Positions 36,573 through 44,897 of a stretch of DNA of 64,000 bases are shown piece after piece. Each line of letters opens with the position of its first letter. Positions within the stretch are counted from its first letter, which is position 1. Source of the DNA: Streptomyces sp. SCL15-4 (lineage in GTDB: Bacteria > Actinomycetota > Actinomycetes > Streptomycetales > Streptomycetaceae); NCBI RefSeq assembly GCF_033366695.1, contig NZ_JAOBTQ010000001.1, positions 7,068,001 through 7,132,000 on the forward strand. Reading direction: 5' to 3'. Under the pieces are notes generated by a model. That model did not search any database and had not been told where the DNA came from. It saw only the letters and a list, made by a program, of their open reading frames with translations. Both the position numbers and the translations under genes were made by a program.

Positions 36573-38374
36573 GCGCTCTCCTCGATCTCTTCCAGCTCCT
36601 GGAGCGCGTCCAGCAGCAGGCCGTCGTCGCCGGCGGCCGGTTCCTCGTCGGTCTCCCGGGTCACCACGGCCCGGTACCGGGGCTCGACGTCGATCAGCTC
36701 GCGGTGCGGGCCGACCGCCACGACCCGGCCCTCGTGGACCAGGACGACCTGGTCCGCGCGGTCCAGCAGCAGCGGTGAGGAGGTGAACACCACGGTCGTC
36801 CGTCCCGACCGCAGGCGGCGCAGCCCGTCAGCGATCCGGGCCTCCGTGTGCGAGTCGACCGCGGAGGTCGGCTCGTCCAGCACCAGCACCTCCGGGTCGG
36901 TGATCAGCGACCTGGCAAGGGCCAGCCGCTGGCGCTGGCCGCCGGACAGCGACCGGCCGCGCTCGGTGATCCGGGCGTCCATCGGATCGGCGGCGTCCGG
37001 CGAACCCTGCGTCAGCGCGTCCAGCACGTCCTCGCACTGCGCCGCGGCGAGCGCGTCCGCGGCCCGCACGGCACCGGAGGCGGGCACGTCGAGCAGCTCG
37101 CGCAGCGTGCCGGACAGCAGCACCGGATCCTTGTCCTGGACGAGGACGGCGGTGCGGGCGCTGTCGAGGGGCAGTTCGTCCAGGGGCACCCCGCCGAGCA
37201 GTACCGACCGGTCCGGCTCCGACGGATGGCCGCCGAGCCGCTCGGCCAGCCTGCCTGACGCGTCCGGGTCGCCGCACACCACGGCGGTGAACCGCCCGGC
37301 GGGAACGAGCAGGCCGGTCACGGGGTCGTGCAGGTCGCCGCCCGGCACCTCGGCCGCGCGGGTGCCGTCGGTGGCCGTGGACCGCTCCAGCGCCAGCACA
37401 CGCGCGGCGCGCTTGGCCGACGGGCGGGAGAAGGAGTACGCCATGGCGATCTCCTCGAAGTGCCGCAGCGGGTAGTTGAGGATCATGACCGCGCTGTAGA
37501 CGGTGACGAGTTCGCCGACGCCGATCCGGCCCTCGCGGGCCAGGTCGATGCCGCGCCAGACGACGGCGATCAGCAGCAGTCCGGGCAGCAGCACCTGGAC
37601 GGCGGAGATCAGCGACCACATCCGGGCGCTGCGCACGGCGGCGTGCCGTACCTCCTGGGAGGCCCGGCGGTAGCGGTCCAGGAACAGTTCCTCGCCGCCG
37701 ATGCCGCGCAGCACCCGCAGGCCCGCGACGGTGTCCGAGGCCAGCTCGGTGGCCCGGCCCGCCTTCTCGCGCTGCACGTCGGCGCGGCGGGTCGCCCGGG
37801 GCAGCAGCGGCAGCACCGCGAGCGCCACGACGGGCAGGCCCACGGCCACGACCACGCCGAGCGCGGGCTCGTACACGACCAGGGTGACGCCGACGATCAC
37901 CACCGTCACCGCGGCGGCGGTGAAGCGGGAGACGGCCTCGACGAACCAGCCGATCTTCTCCACGTCACCCGTGGACACGGACACCACTTCGCCCGCGGCC
38001 ACCCGTCGGGTCAGGGCGGAGCCCAGGTGGGCGGCCTTGCGTGCCAGGAGTTGCTGGACGCGGGCGGCCGCGGTGATCCAGTTGGTGACGGCTGCGCGGT
38101 GCAGGAAGGTGTCGCCGACGGCGAGTCCCGCTCCGCACAGCGCCAGCAGACCTCCCGTCAGCGCGAGCCGGGTGCCGGAGCGGTCGACGGCCGCCTGCAC
38201 GGCGAGACCGACGCAGAACGGCAGGGCGGCGACGGAGACGAAATGGAGCAGGCCCCAGGCGAGCGACTTCAGCTGCCCGCCCAGCTGGTTGCGCCAGAGC
38301 CACCACAGAAATCGGGGACCCGAGCGTGCGTCGGGCACGCCCGGATCGGGATACGGAAGGTCTTGGATCTGCAT
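36569..38374 (-). CDS. ABC exporter half-transporter, degenerate Walker A subunit
   Basis: 601-residue partner of the exporter above. Membrane domain comes first, then an ATPase domain with Walker A replaced by CGDPDASGR (no Lys), a perfect signature LSGGQRQR, Walker B VLVLDEPTS and the switch His replaced in VVFTSSPLL. In a heterodimer this gives one consensus site (partner's Walker A with this signature) and one degenerate site. ATG 38374 has only a weak ribosome site; the open frame continues to 38434 but the extra residues are not conserved in character. Confidence 0.9.
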   Translation of the reverse strand: MQIQDLPYPDPGVPDARSGPRFLWWLWRNQLGGQLKSLAWGLLHFVSVAALPFCVGLAVQAAVDRSGTRLALTGGLLALCGAGLAVGDTFLHRAAVTNWITAAARVQQLLARKAAHLGSALTRRVAAGEVVSVSTGDVEKIGWFVEAVSRFTAAAVTVVIVGVTLVVYEPALGVVVAVGLPVVALAVLPLLPRATRRADVQREKAGRATELASDTVAGLRVLRGIGGEELFLDRYRRASQEVRHAAVRSARMWSLISAVQVLLPGLLLIAVVWRGIDLAREGRIGVGELVTVYSAVMILNYPLRHFEEIAMAYSFSRPSAKRAARVLALERSTATDGTRAAEVPGGDLHDPVTGLLVPAGRFTAVVCGDPDASGRLAERLGGHPSEPDRSVLLGGVPLDELPLDSARTAVLVQDKDPVLLSGTLRELLDVPASGAVRAADALAAAQCEDVLDALTQGSPDAADPMDARITERGRSLSGGQRQRLALARSLITDPEVLVLDEPTSAVDSHTEARIADGLRRLRSGRTTVVFTSSPLLLDRADQVVLVHEGRVVAVGPHRELIDVEPRYRAVVTRETDEEPAAGDDGLLLDALQELEEIEESA

Positions 38375-38566
38375 GACGTCCCAGTGGCTCGTGTCAGGGC
38401 AGGGCAGCGAAACGCCGCGATGAAGCGGCAACAAGCCGTGAAAGGTTGACGTCCTGCAGTGGTGAATTTCAAACAGTTTTTCCCGACGGCCCGTGAAATC
38501 GGCCGCGTTCCGGCCGGGGCACCGCTCTCCGGCAGCCGGGAGCCCCGCGTCCCGGCTGCCGCGCCG
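38375..38566. other. Intergenic region
   Basis: About 190 bp upstream of the ABC exporter pair and downstream of the secreted amidase gene, both on the minus strand. It must hold the exporter promoter. A short A/T-richer stretch (TTTCAAACAGTTTTTCCC) is the only visible departure from the surrounding GC content. Confidence 0.4.
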
Positions 38567-40615
38567 TCACCGTCCGGCGGGACCGGCCGCCCCGGCCGAG
38601 TGCTCCGGCGATGCCGGAGCCGGCGGCGCCGCAGACGTCGGGGGCGCGGAGGCGGACACGACGTCCACGTCACTGGCCCGGACGTACGCGAGGCGGTGCC
38701 CCAACTGGATCTCGTAGTACCTCTCCCGGCCCCACACCACCGGGTTGGGCGCGTCGGTGAAGGACTTGGGGGTGTAGGAGCTGCCGACGCCGGACTGCGT
38801 CACATAGCGCTGGCCCGCCTGGACGCTGTACGGCAGCGGGGACTCGTCCGGCTCGTCCACGTCGTCCGGATACGCCTCCTCCTCCGGGAGGGCGCGCCCG
38901 TACACCGGGATCTCGTCCAGACCCTCCTTCGGCGTGACCATGCGTCCGGCCGCGCCGACGGCGGTCGGACGGTTCCGGGGATTCTTGAACCAGGCTTTGT
39001 GGCCCTGGAACCAGATGGCCGTCCAGTCGCCGCTGCGGTCGGCGACCGCGAAGGTCTGACCGGCGGAGACGCGCGAGCCGAGGTCGTTGACGTCCCTGGT
39101 GGAGTCCTCGCCGTCCGGCTTGCGGCCCGGGTCCTGGATCAGCGGGGCGCGCTCGCTCGGCTCGGTGTATAGGCGGACGGCGCTGGAGCCGTGCGGCCGA
39201 CACGGTGAACCGCTGCGGGCGCAGCCCGTGAACTCCGGCTGGTGTGTGGCGTAGTCGGGCAGGATGGTCACCATGTCACTGTCCGGTCCCGCCGTGGCCC
39301 GCAGCGGCGCGCCCAGGAGGTCGAAGTAGTGGCGCCAGTCCCAGAAGGGGCCGGGATCGTCGTGCATGTCGGGGATGCTGTCGGCGGTCGGGGCCGGCAC
39401 GTTGTCGTGGCCGAAGATGTGCTGTCGGTCCAGCGGGATGGCGTACTTCTTCGCCAGGTACTTCACCAGGCGTGCCGAGGCCTGGTACATCCGCTCCGTG
39501 TACCAGGTGCCCGGCTGGGTGAGGAATCCCTCGTGCTCGATGCCGATGGAGCGGGCGTTCACGAACTGGCTGCCGGAGTGCCAGGCCTCGTCCTTGGTCT
39601 TGACGTGCTGGGTGACACGGCCGTCGCTGGAGCGGATCGAGTAGTGCCAGGACGACTCCGTGGGGTCCTGCACCGTCTGGAGCATGCTCGGCAGCTCCGC
39701 CTCGGTGTCGTGGATGACGATGTACTCGATCGGCTGGTCCCGGGGACGGTCGGCCAGGTCGTGGTTGCCGTACGCGCTGTCGTCGATCTCCTCGTACGGC
39801 GCGCCGAGCCAGTCACAGGCAAGTTCGGCGGGGCACTCGACGTCCTTCTGCCGCTGCGGACCCTTCGCGGTGGCGGGGCGGTGGCGCGGCCGGACACGGG
39901 GGGTGGCGGGGAGCGTGACCTCCTGTCCCTCGGCGGTGGTGCGGTGCGCGCCGCGGCGGATCAGGGCGAAGACATCGTCCGCGTAGGCGGCGGCCGACGT
40001 GACGTCGCGGGTGCCCGGGAAGCGCGCCACCGTCTCCCACCAGTCTCCCGGGTCGGCGCTGAGCGGTTTGCCGAGTTGTCGTTGCGTGGCCGCCAGGAGT
40101 GCGGCGCCGCCGCGTACGTTGGCGACGGCGTCCTTGCGCAGCCGTTCGGCCGGGACGTGGATCAGCCGTGCCGCGTGCGGCAGGTCCGCGGGCTGCACGG
40201 CGTGCCGGGACGAGGTGTCGGCGCCGTCCGCGGCGGCCGGCCCGGGGGCCGCGGCGCCGAGGCCGGTGTGGACGCCGTCCGCCGCCCGCGGGTCGGCGGA
40301 GGGGGACGGGGCCGTGACGAGGCCGGGGTCCAGCAGGTGCATCGGTCCGAAGCCGCCCGCCACGCTGGGCGCGCCGGGGTGGGAGTCCCAGCGTGACTGC
40401 AGGTAGGACACGCTCATGAGGACGCTGCGCGGCACCTGGAACTCGCGGGCGGCGTCCGTGAAGGCGTCCTGCAGCTGTCGGTCGGACGGATCGGCGCAGC
40501 CGGACATCGGGAGGATCAGCAGCGGTGGCAGCAGCACCGCCCCCGCGAACACACAGGCCGTACGGCGGCATCTCCGGACGGCACCGGGGACACGAGCAGC
40601 GACAGTTCTTCTCAT
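38567..40615 (-). CDS. Secreted multidomain N-acetylmuramoyl-L-alanine amidase
   Basis: Cell-wall hydrolase of 682 residues. An N-terminal hydrophobic signal ends LILPMSGC, an imperfect lipobox, so it may be a lipoprotein. Residues 45-220 resemble a lytic-transglycosylase-like or solute-sensing domain (DAFTDAAREFQVPRSVLMSV). The amidase_2 domain follows at about 270-430 (IEYIVIHDTEAE, WHYSIRSSDGRV, SIGIEHEGFL, HDNVPAPTADS). After it come SH3-like strands (GQTFAVADRSGDWTAIWFQG). The tail is Pro/Ala/Ser rich. ATG 40615 with GGGAG about 11 bases upstream. Confidence 0.9.
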   Translation of the reverse strand: MRRTVAARVPGAVRRCRRTACVFAGAVLLPPLLILPMSGCADPSDRQLQDAFTDAAREFQVPRSVLMSVSYLQSRWDSHPGAPSVAGGFGPMHLLDPGLVTAPSPSADPRAADGVHTGLGAAAPGPAAADGADTSSRHAVQPADLPHAARLIHVPAERLRKDAVANVRGGAALLAATQRQLGKPLSADPGDWWETVARFPGTRDVTSAAAYADDVFALIRRGAHRTTAEGQEVTLPATPRVRPRHRPATAKGPQRQKDVECPAELACDWLGAPYEEIDDSAYGNHDLADRPRDQPIEYIVIHDTEAELPSMLQTVQDPTESSWHYSIRSSDGRVTQHVKTKDEAWHSGSQFVNARSIGIEHEGFLTQPGTWYTERMYQASARLVKYLAKKYAIPLDRQHIFGHDNVPAPTADSIPDMHDDPGPFWDWRHYFDLLGAPLRATAGPDSDMVTILPDYATHQPEFTGCARSGSPCRPHGSSAVRLYTEPSERAPLIQDPGRKPDGEDSTRDVNDLGSRVSAGQTFAVADRSGDWTAIWFQGHKAWFKNPRNRPTAVGAAGRMVTPKEGLDEIPVYGRALPEEEAYPDDVDEPDESPLPYSVQAGQRYVTQSGVGSSYTPKSFTDAPNPVVWGRERYYEIQLGHRLAYVRASDVDVVSASAPPTSAAPPAPASPEHSAGAAGPAGR

Positions 40616-40867
40616 TGCAGAGGTTCTCCCAACCACGCTCGTTCGCAACCAGGGCAGAGGAGTTGCCCGTCGCGCCACCCCTCGTACGTTTCCGTGCCCC
40701 GCGCGCCGTGTCGTGGCGAGCGTCACCGGGGTGGACCAGCGGCCCCCCAGAGGCCACCCGGTCGGCGGCAGTGACTCCGCTGCCCGGGGCAACCAAACGC
40801 GATCGCGAAGACCGCGGTCCGCGGCCACCCGTCCCCACCCGGACCGGTCACCCGGACACTCGGCCGC

Positions 40868-42424
40868 TCAGTCCTCGACCGGGTCGGGCCGCCAGTCGGG
40901 ATGCCCCGGCATCGGCGGGGTGTGCGGACCGTACAGCCACGAGGTCAGGAACGGGCCGAGGTCCTCGCCCGCGACCCGGGAGGCGAGGGTGACGAAGTCC
41001 CGGGTGCCGGCCGCCCGGCCCCGGTAGACGGTCGCCCAGGCCCGCTCGATCCGGCCGAAGGTCTCCTCGCCGACCTTCTCCCGCAGCGCGAACAGCACCA
41101 GCGCCGAGCCGTCGTACCGCATCACCTTGAACAGCGTGGCGTCGGTGGGTTCGGCGGGCGCTCCGTCGTCGCGGCGCCACTGATCGTGCTGCTCGTACGC
41201 CGTCCTCATCACGGACTCCAGGTCGGCGCCGCCGTGCTCGCCGGAGTACAGGCGTTCGTAGAAACGGGCGTGACCCTCGCTCAGCCACAGGTCCGACCAG
41301 CGCCGGATGGCGACGCTGTCCCCCGTCCAGTGGTGCGTCAGCTCGTGCACGAGGTTGCGTTCGGCGTCGACCCGGTCGCCCAGCAGGTCGTCCCGGGGCA
41401 GGACGGAGAGCGACTGGGTCTCCAGCGCCACCGGCAGGTCGGTGTCCCCGACCAGCACGCCGTAGCGGGGGAACGGGTACGGGCCGAGCCGCTGTTCCAG
41501 CCAGGCCAGATGGTCCGGGGTGAGCGAGCGGTACTCCGCGGTGTCCGTGACCAGCCCGTCCGGCACCACGTCCCGGACGGGCAGCCCGCGCGGCCCCTCG
41601 CTGTCGACGAACGTGAACCTGCCGATGGCCAGCTGCACCAGCTGCGCCGCGATCGGCTGTTCGGAGTCGTACGTCCAGCGGGTGCGGCCGTCGGGGTGCC
41701 GGACGGTGCCGACGAGCCGGCCGTTGGCCACCGCGCTGAGCCCGGGAGGGGTCGTCACGCGGAACGTGACGGGCGCCCGCAGGCTGGGATGGTCGTTGGC
41801 CGGGAAGATCATCCGGGCGCCGTCGGGCTGTGCGCAGATCACCGTCCCGTCGGACGTGGGCACCCAGCCGTAGTCCTGGATCGCGTCGTCGCGGTGGCGT
41901 TGCCGCGCCGGGTCGGCGGTGTACGCGACGCGGACGGTGAACGCGCCGCCGCGGGGGATCGGCTCGGCGGGGGTGACGACGAGTTCGTCACCGTGGCGTT
42001 CGGCGGCGGCCGGTGCCCCGTCGACGGTGACGCGGTGCAGCGTGTTGCCCGCGAAGTCCAGGTCGAAGCGGGACAGGGCCTGGGTGGCGGTGGCGTCGAT
42101 GGTGGCGCCGGCCCGGAAGGGCGTGCGGGGCGCGAGCCAGTCGAAGTCGAGCGTGTAGCGGCGGACGGTGTAGCCGCCGTTGCCGGCGAGCGGCATGAGC
42201 GGGTCGCCGATGCCCGGCGCGCCGGGCGACGGGGCCGGAACGGCGGCGGCATCGGGTGCGGAGGCGCCGCGACGCGGGTGCGGGCCCGGCCCGGCGGACA
42301 GGGCGGTGGCGGTGACGACGACGGCCGCCGTGAGCGCGGCGGCCCCGACGAGCGCGCGGACGAGCCGGCGGCGCCGTGCCGGCGGCGGCGTGCCCGCTCT
42401 CCTCGCCGCGGCCGACGCCTTCAC
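40868..42424 (-). CDS. Secreted M1 family metallopeptidase
   Basis: Zinc aminopeptidase-like protein of 518 residues with an N-terminal signal/anchor (RRLVRALVGAAALTAAVVVTATAL). The zinc site is HELTHHW followed by the third ligand Glu in LWLSEGHARF. The GAMEN substrate motif of classical aminopeptidases is replaced by ALETQS, so exopeptidase specificity is not certain. GTG 42424 has a weak ribosome site and the start may differ. Divergent from the PNGase-like gene; both are secreted. Confidence 0.88.
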   Translation of the reverse strand: MKASAAARRAGTPPPARRRRLVRALVGAAALTAAVVVTATALSAGPGPHPRRGASAPDAAAVPAPSPGAPGIGDPLMPLAGNGGYTVRRYTLDFDWLAPRTPFRAGATIDATATQALSRFDLDFAGNTLHRVTVDGAPAAAERHGDELVVTPAEPIPRGGAFTVRVAYTADPARQRHRDDAIQDYGWVPTSDGTVICAQPDGARMIFPANDHPSLRAPVTFRVTTPPGLSAVANGRLVGTVRHPDGRTRWTYDSEQPIAAQLVQLAIGRFTFVDSEGPRGLPVRDVVPDGLVTDTAEYRSLTPDHLAWLEQRLGPYPFPRYGVLVGDTDLPVALETQSLSVLPRDDLLGDRVDAERNLVHELTHHWTGDSVAIRRWSDLWLSEGHARFYERLYSGEHGGADLESVMRTAYEQHDQWRRDDGAPAEPTDATLFKVMRYDGSALVLFALREKVGEETFGRIERAWATVYRGRAAGTRDFVTLASRVAGEDLGPFLTSWLYGPHTPPMPGHPDWRPDPVED

Positions 42425-42640
42425 CGCGGGAGTCCATGGGCGGTGGGAGGTGCAGGGCGTCCGGCGACGGGACCGGCGGTCGTGATCTCCATGCCCGCAC
42501 TATGCCAGTAAGGTGCGCTTATATAACTAAATGTCACTTCTCTGGGTGCCCGTGTGGCGTTCCGGGACGGCCGTCGTCATCCCGCCGGTCCGCGCGAGGC
42601 GTCATTGCGGGACGGGCCGTCCCCCCGTAGAACACGGGCC

Positions 42641-44251
42641 ATGGGAAGAAAGTTAGTCATGTCCATGCTCGCGGGAGCGACCCTCCTGGTGAGCGCGCTC
42701 TTCGGCACCGCTACGCCCTCCGCCCGGGCGGCGGACGTGCCCGCCGAGTTCGGCACCGACTGGCACGACCCGGTGACCGCGGCCCCGCCCGTCCACCGGC
42801 CGCACACCCGCTCGTGCCGGGTCACGCTCGCCGACGCGCGGTTCCGCGACTTCACGCCCTACCGCGGCACCTACGCGCCGCCCGAGGGCTGCGGCGACCG
42901 CTGGAGCAAGGTCGTCCTGCGCCTCGACGGCAAGGTGAAGGGCCGTCAGTACGACCGGCTCGGCTATCTGCGCGTCGGCGGCGTCGAGGTCCTGCGCACC
43001 TCCACTCCGGAGCCCTCGCCTGACGGCATCGAGTGGCACGCCGAGAAGGACGTCACCCGCTACAGCGAGACCTTGCGCGCCGCCCGGGACGTCGAGATGC
43101 TGATCGGCAACGTGGTGGACGACACCTACACCGGTGTCATCGACGTGCGCGTCACCCTGACCTTCTATGCGGGACGTCCCGCGACTCCCGTGCCCGACCG
43201 CGTCCTCACGCTCGACGAGACGTCCGCCGGTACGACGCTCACCACGCCGCGCAACAGCGAACGGATCGTCGCCGAGGTGTACGCGACGGGTTCGGGTGGC
43301 GGCTGCGAGGAGTTCTGGTACCTGACCGTCGCCGACCCGGCGCCGTACTCCTGCAAGGCCGGCCACGGCCCGAACCGCGAGGTGCGGATCAGCGTCGACG
43401 GCCGGCTCGCCGGCATCGCGGCGCCGTTCCCGCACGTGTGGACGGGCGGCTGGTCCAACCCGTTCCTCTGGTACGTCCTCCCGGCCCCGCGCGCCTTCGA
43501 CGTCCGGCCCGTCGAGTACGACCTCACGCCCTTCGCCGGCCTGCTCAACGACGGCCGCCCGCACCGCGTCGAGGTGTCCGTGGCCGGGGTGCCGACGGGG
43601 CAGCCGGGGTGGAGCACGCCGGTGAACGTGCTGGTCTGGCGGGACCCGCACCGGGCCCACGTCCCCGGCGCGCTCACCGCGGACACGGGCACCGACCCGG
43701 CGAACTCCTCGGTGTACACGCCCGGCCGGGAGCACCGGGTGGAGACCGGGGCGGGGCACCGGCTCACCGTCTCCGGGTACCTGGACACCTCTCACGGACG
43801 CGTGACCACCACCGTCACCCGGGCGCTCGCCCACACCTCCGTCCACCGCTGGACCGACGGCGAGACCACGGACGCACTCGACGCCTCCTGGAGCGACGAC
43901 GAGTGGGTCCGGACCACCGGTCACGGCCCCGCGCGGACGACGCGCACACACCGGACCTACGTCATGAACGGCGCCGTCACCCTCGGCCCGGACGACCGGC
44001 TGCGCACCGTGCTCGCCCTCGGCGACCGGGCGTCGGCGGTGACGCGCGAGGGCGGCCGGCGCATCGCGTGGTCACGGCTGGACGACACCTACGCCGGCGA
44101 CGCCGCGTACACCCTCGACGTCCCGCGCGACCAGCGGCACGCGGTCGGCACCTCGACCGAGCGCTACCGCCTCCTCGGCCCGGCCGGCTGCTACGACCGC
44201 TCGCTGACCACGGTCCAGGGCGTGCTGACGGAGGACCGCGACCGCTGCTGA
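42641..44251 (+). CDS. Secreted PNGase A-like peptide-N-glycanase family protein
   Basis: Protein of 536 residues with a signal peptide (MGRKLVMSMLAGATLL ... PSARA). Two jelly-roll-like domains follow, with family words such as YDRLGYLRVGGVEVLRTSTPEPS, GIEWHAEKDVTRYS and CEEFWYL; these match the plant PNGase A type amidases that remove N-glycans. ATG 42641 is chosen because the next ATG (42659) would lose the basic start of the signal peptide. With this start, codon 5 is TTA, a rare Leu codon that would make expression dependent on bldA tRNA. Confidence 0.85.
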   Translation: MGRKLVMSMLAGATLLVSALFGTATPSARAADVPAEFGTDWHDPVTAAPPVHRPHTRSCRVTLADARFRDFTPYRGTYAPPEGCGDRWSKVVLRLDGKVKGRQYDRLGYLRVGGVEVLRTSTPEPSPDGIEWHAEKDVTRYSETLRAARDVEMLIGNVVDDTYTGVIDVRVTLTFYAGRPATPVPDRVLTLDETSAGTTLTTPRNSERIVAEVYATGSGGGCEEFWYLTVADPAPYSCKAGHGPNREVRISVDGRLAGIAAPFPHVWTGGWSNPFLWYVLPAPRAFDVRPVEYDLTPFAGLLNDGRPHRVEVSVAGVPTGQPGWSTPVNVLVWRDPHRAHVPGALTADTGTDPANSSVYTPGREHRVETGAGHRLTVSGYLDTSHGRVTTTVTRALAHTSVHRWTDGETTDALDASWSDDEWVRTTGHGPARTTRTHRTYVMNGAVTLGPDDRLRTVLALGDRASAVTREGGRRIAWSRLDDTYAGDAAYTLDVPRDQRHAVGTSTERYRLLGPAGCYDRSLTTVQGVLTEDRDRC

Positions 44252-44262
44252 GCCCGGCCCAC

Positions 44263-44327
44263 GGCAGTGGCCCCGCTTCCCGGGCGGGTCCTCCCGGGGT
44301 GCGGGCCTCGGGGCGGGGGCCACTGCC
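44263..44327. terminator. Long hairpin between convergent genes
   Basis: Perfect 12-bp arms GGCAGTGGCCCC and GGGGCCACTGCC with a 41-base GC-rich loop. Placed between the PNGase-like gene and the convergent MarR gene; likely bidirectional. Confidence 0.75.
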
Positions 44328-44334
44328 GAAGGGG

Positions 44335-44784
44335 TCAGCAGCGCGGCGCGGCGTCCCCGTCGATCAGTGTGTCCAGCAGTACGCCGAGTACCTGACGCTC
44401 CTTCTCCGTCAGCGGCGCCAGTATCTCCTCGGCCGCCGAACGGCGGGCGCCGCGCAGTTCGCGCAGGGTCGCGCGGCCCTCGTCCGTCAGCTCGATCCGG
44501 GTCACGCGCCGGTTCGCCGGGTCCGGCGCCCGCCGTACCTTGCCGCTCGCCTCCAGCCCGTCGACCAGCGTCGTCACCGCGCGGGGCACCACTTCCAGCC
44601 GCTCGGCCAGGTCGGCCATGCGCGGCGGCGAGGGGTAGTGCGCGAGGGTGCGCAGCAGCCGGGACTGCGCCGGGGTGACGCCCAGGTCACGCTGTTCCAG
44701 ATGGTGTTTCTGGATGCGGTGCACCCGGCGGGTGAGCCGCAGCAACTGCTCGGCGAGCGCGCTGTCCGCATCAGGGGTGGTCAT
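44335..44784 (-). CDS. MarR family transcriptional regulator
   Basis: Winged-helix repressor of 149 residues (GVTPAQSRLLRTLAHYPSPPRMADLAERLEVVPRAVTTLVDGL, and the wing with RRVTRIELTDEG; only parts quoted as motifs). It diverges from an ABC exporter gene with an inverted repeat between them, a common drug-responsive arrangement. No ribosome site before ATG 44784, so it may be leaderless. Confidence 0.92.
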   Translation of the reverse strand: MTTPDADSALAEQLLRLTRRVHRIQKHHLEQRDLGVTPAQSRLLRTLAHYPSPPRMADLAERLEVVPRAVTTLVDGLEASGKVRRAPDPANRRVTRIELTDEGRATLRELRGARRSAAEEILAPLTEKERQVLGVLLDTLIDGDAAPRC

Positions 44785-44808
44785 GCGGGAACAATATCAG
44801 GATGCCGT

Positions 44809-44833
44809 TCATTGTGAGTATAGGTAACAATGA
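44809..44833. promoter_or_regulatory. Inverted-repeat operator for MarR regulator
   Basis: TCATTGT, 11 bases, ACAATGA: perfect seven-base arms located between the MarR start and the exporter start, in an unusually A/T-rich stretch. Typical MarR operator size and place. Confidence 0.7.
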
Positions 44834-44897
44834 GCTACGATCAGTCAGGCATCGTCGGTGCCGTAGGCCGGCGCCCGTTTCCCCTCCGTAGGAGCCC

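Noticed and set aside
29364..37475. 2703-residue plus-strand frame
   Set aside because: Antisense of helicase and ABC exporter genes, no domain pattern; long shadow frames are expected at this GC content.
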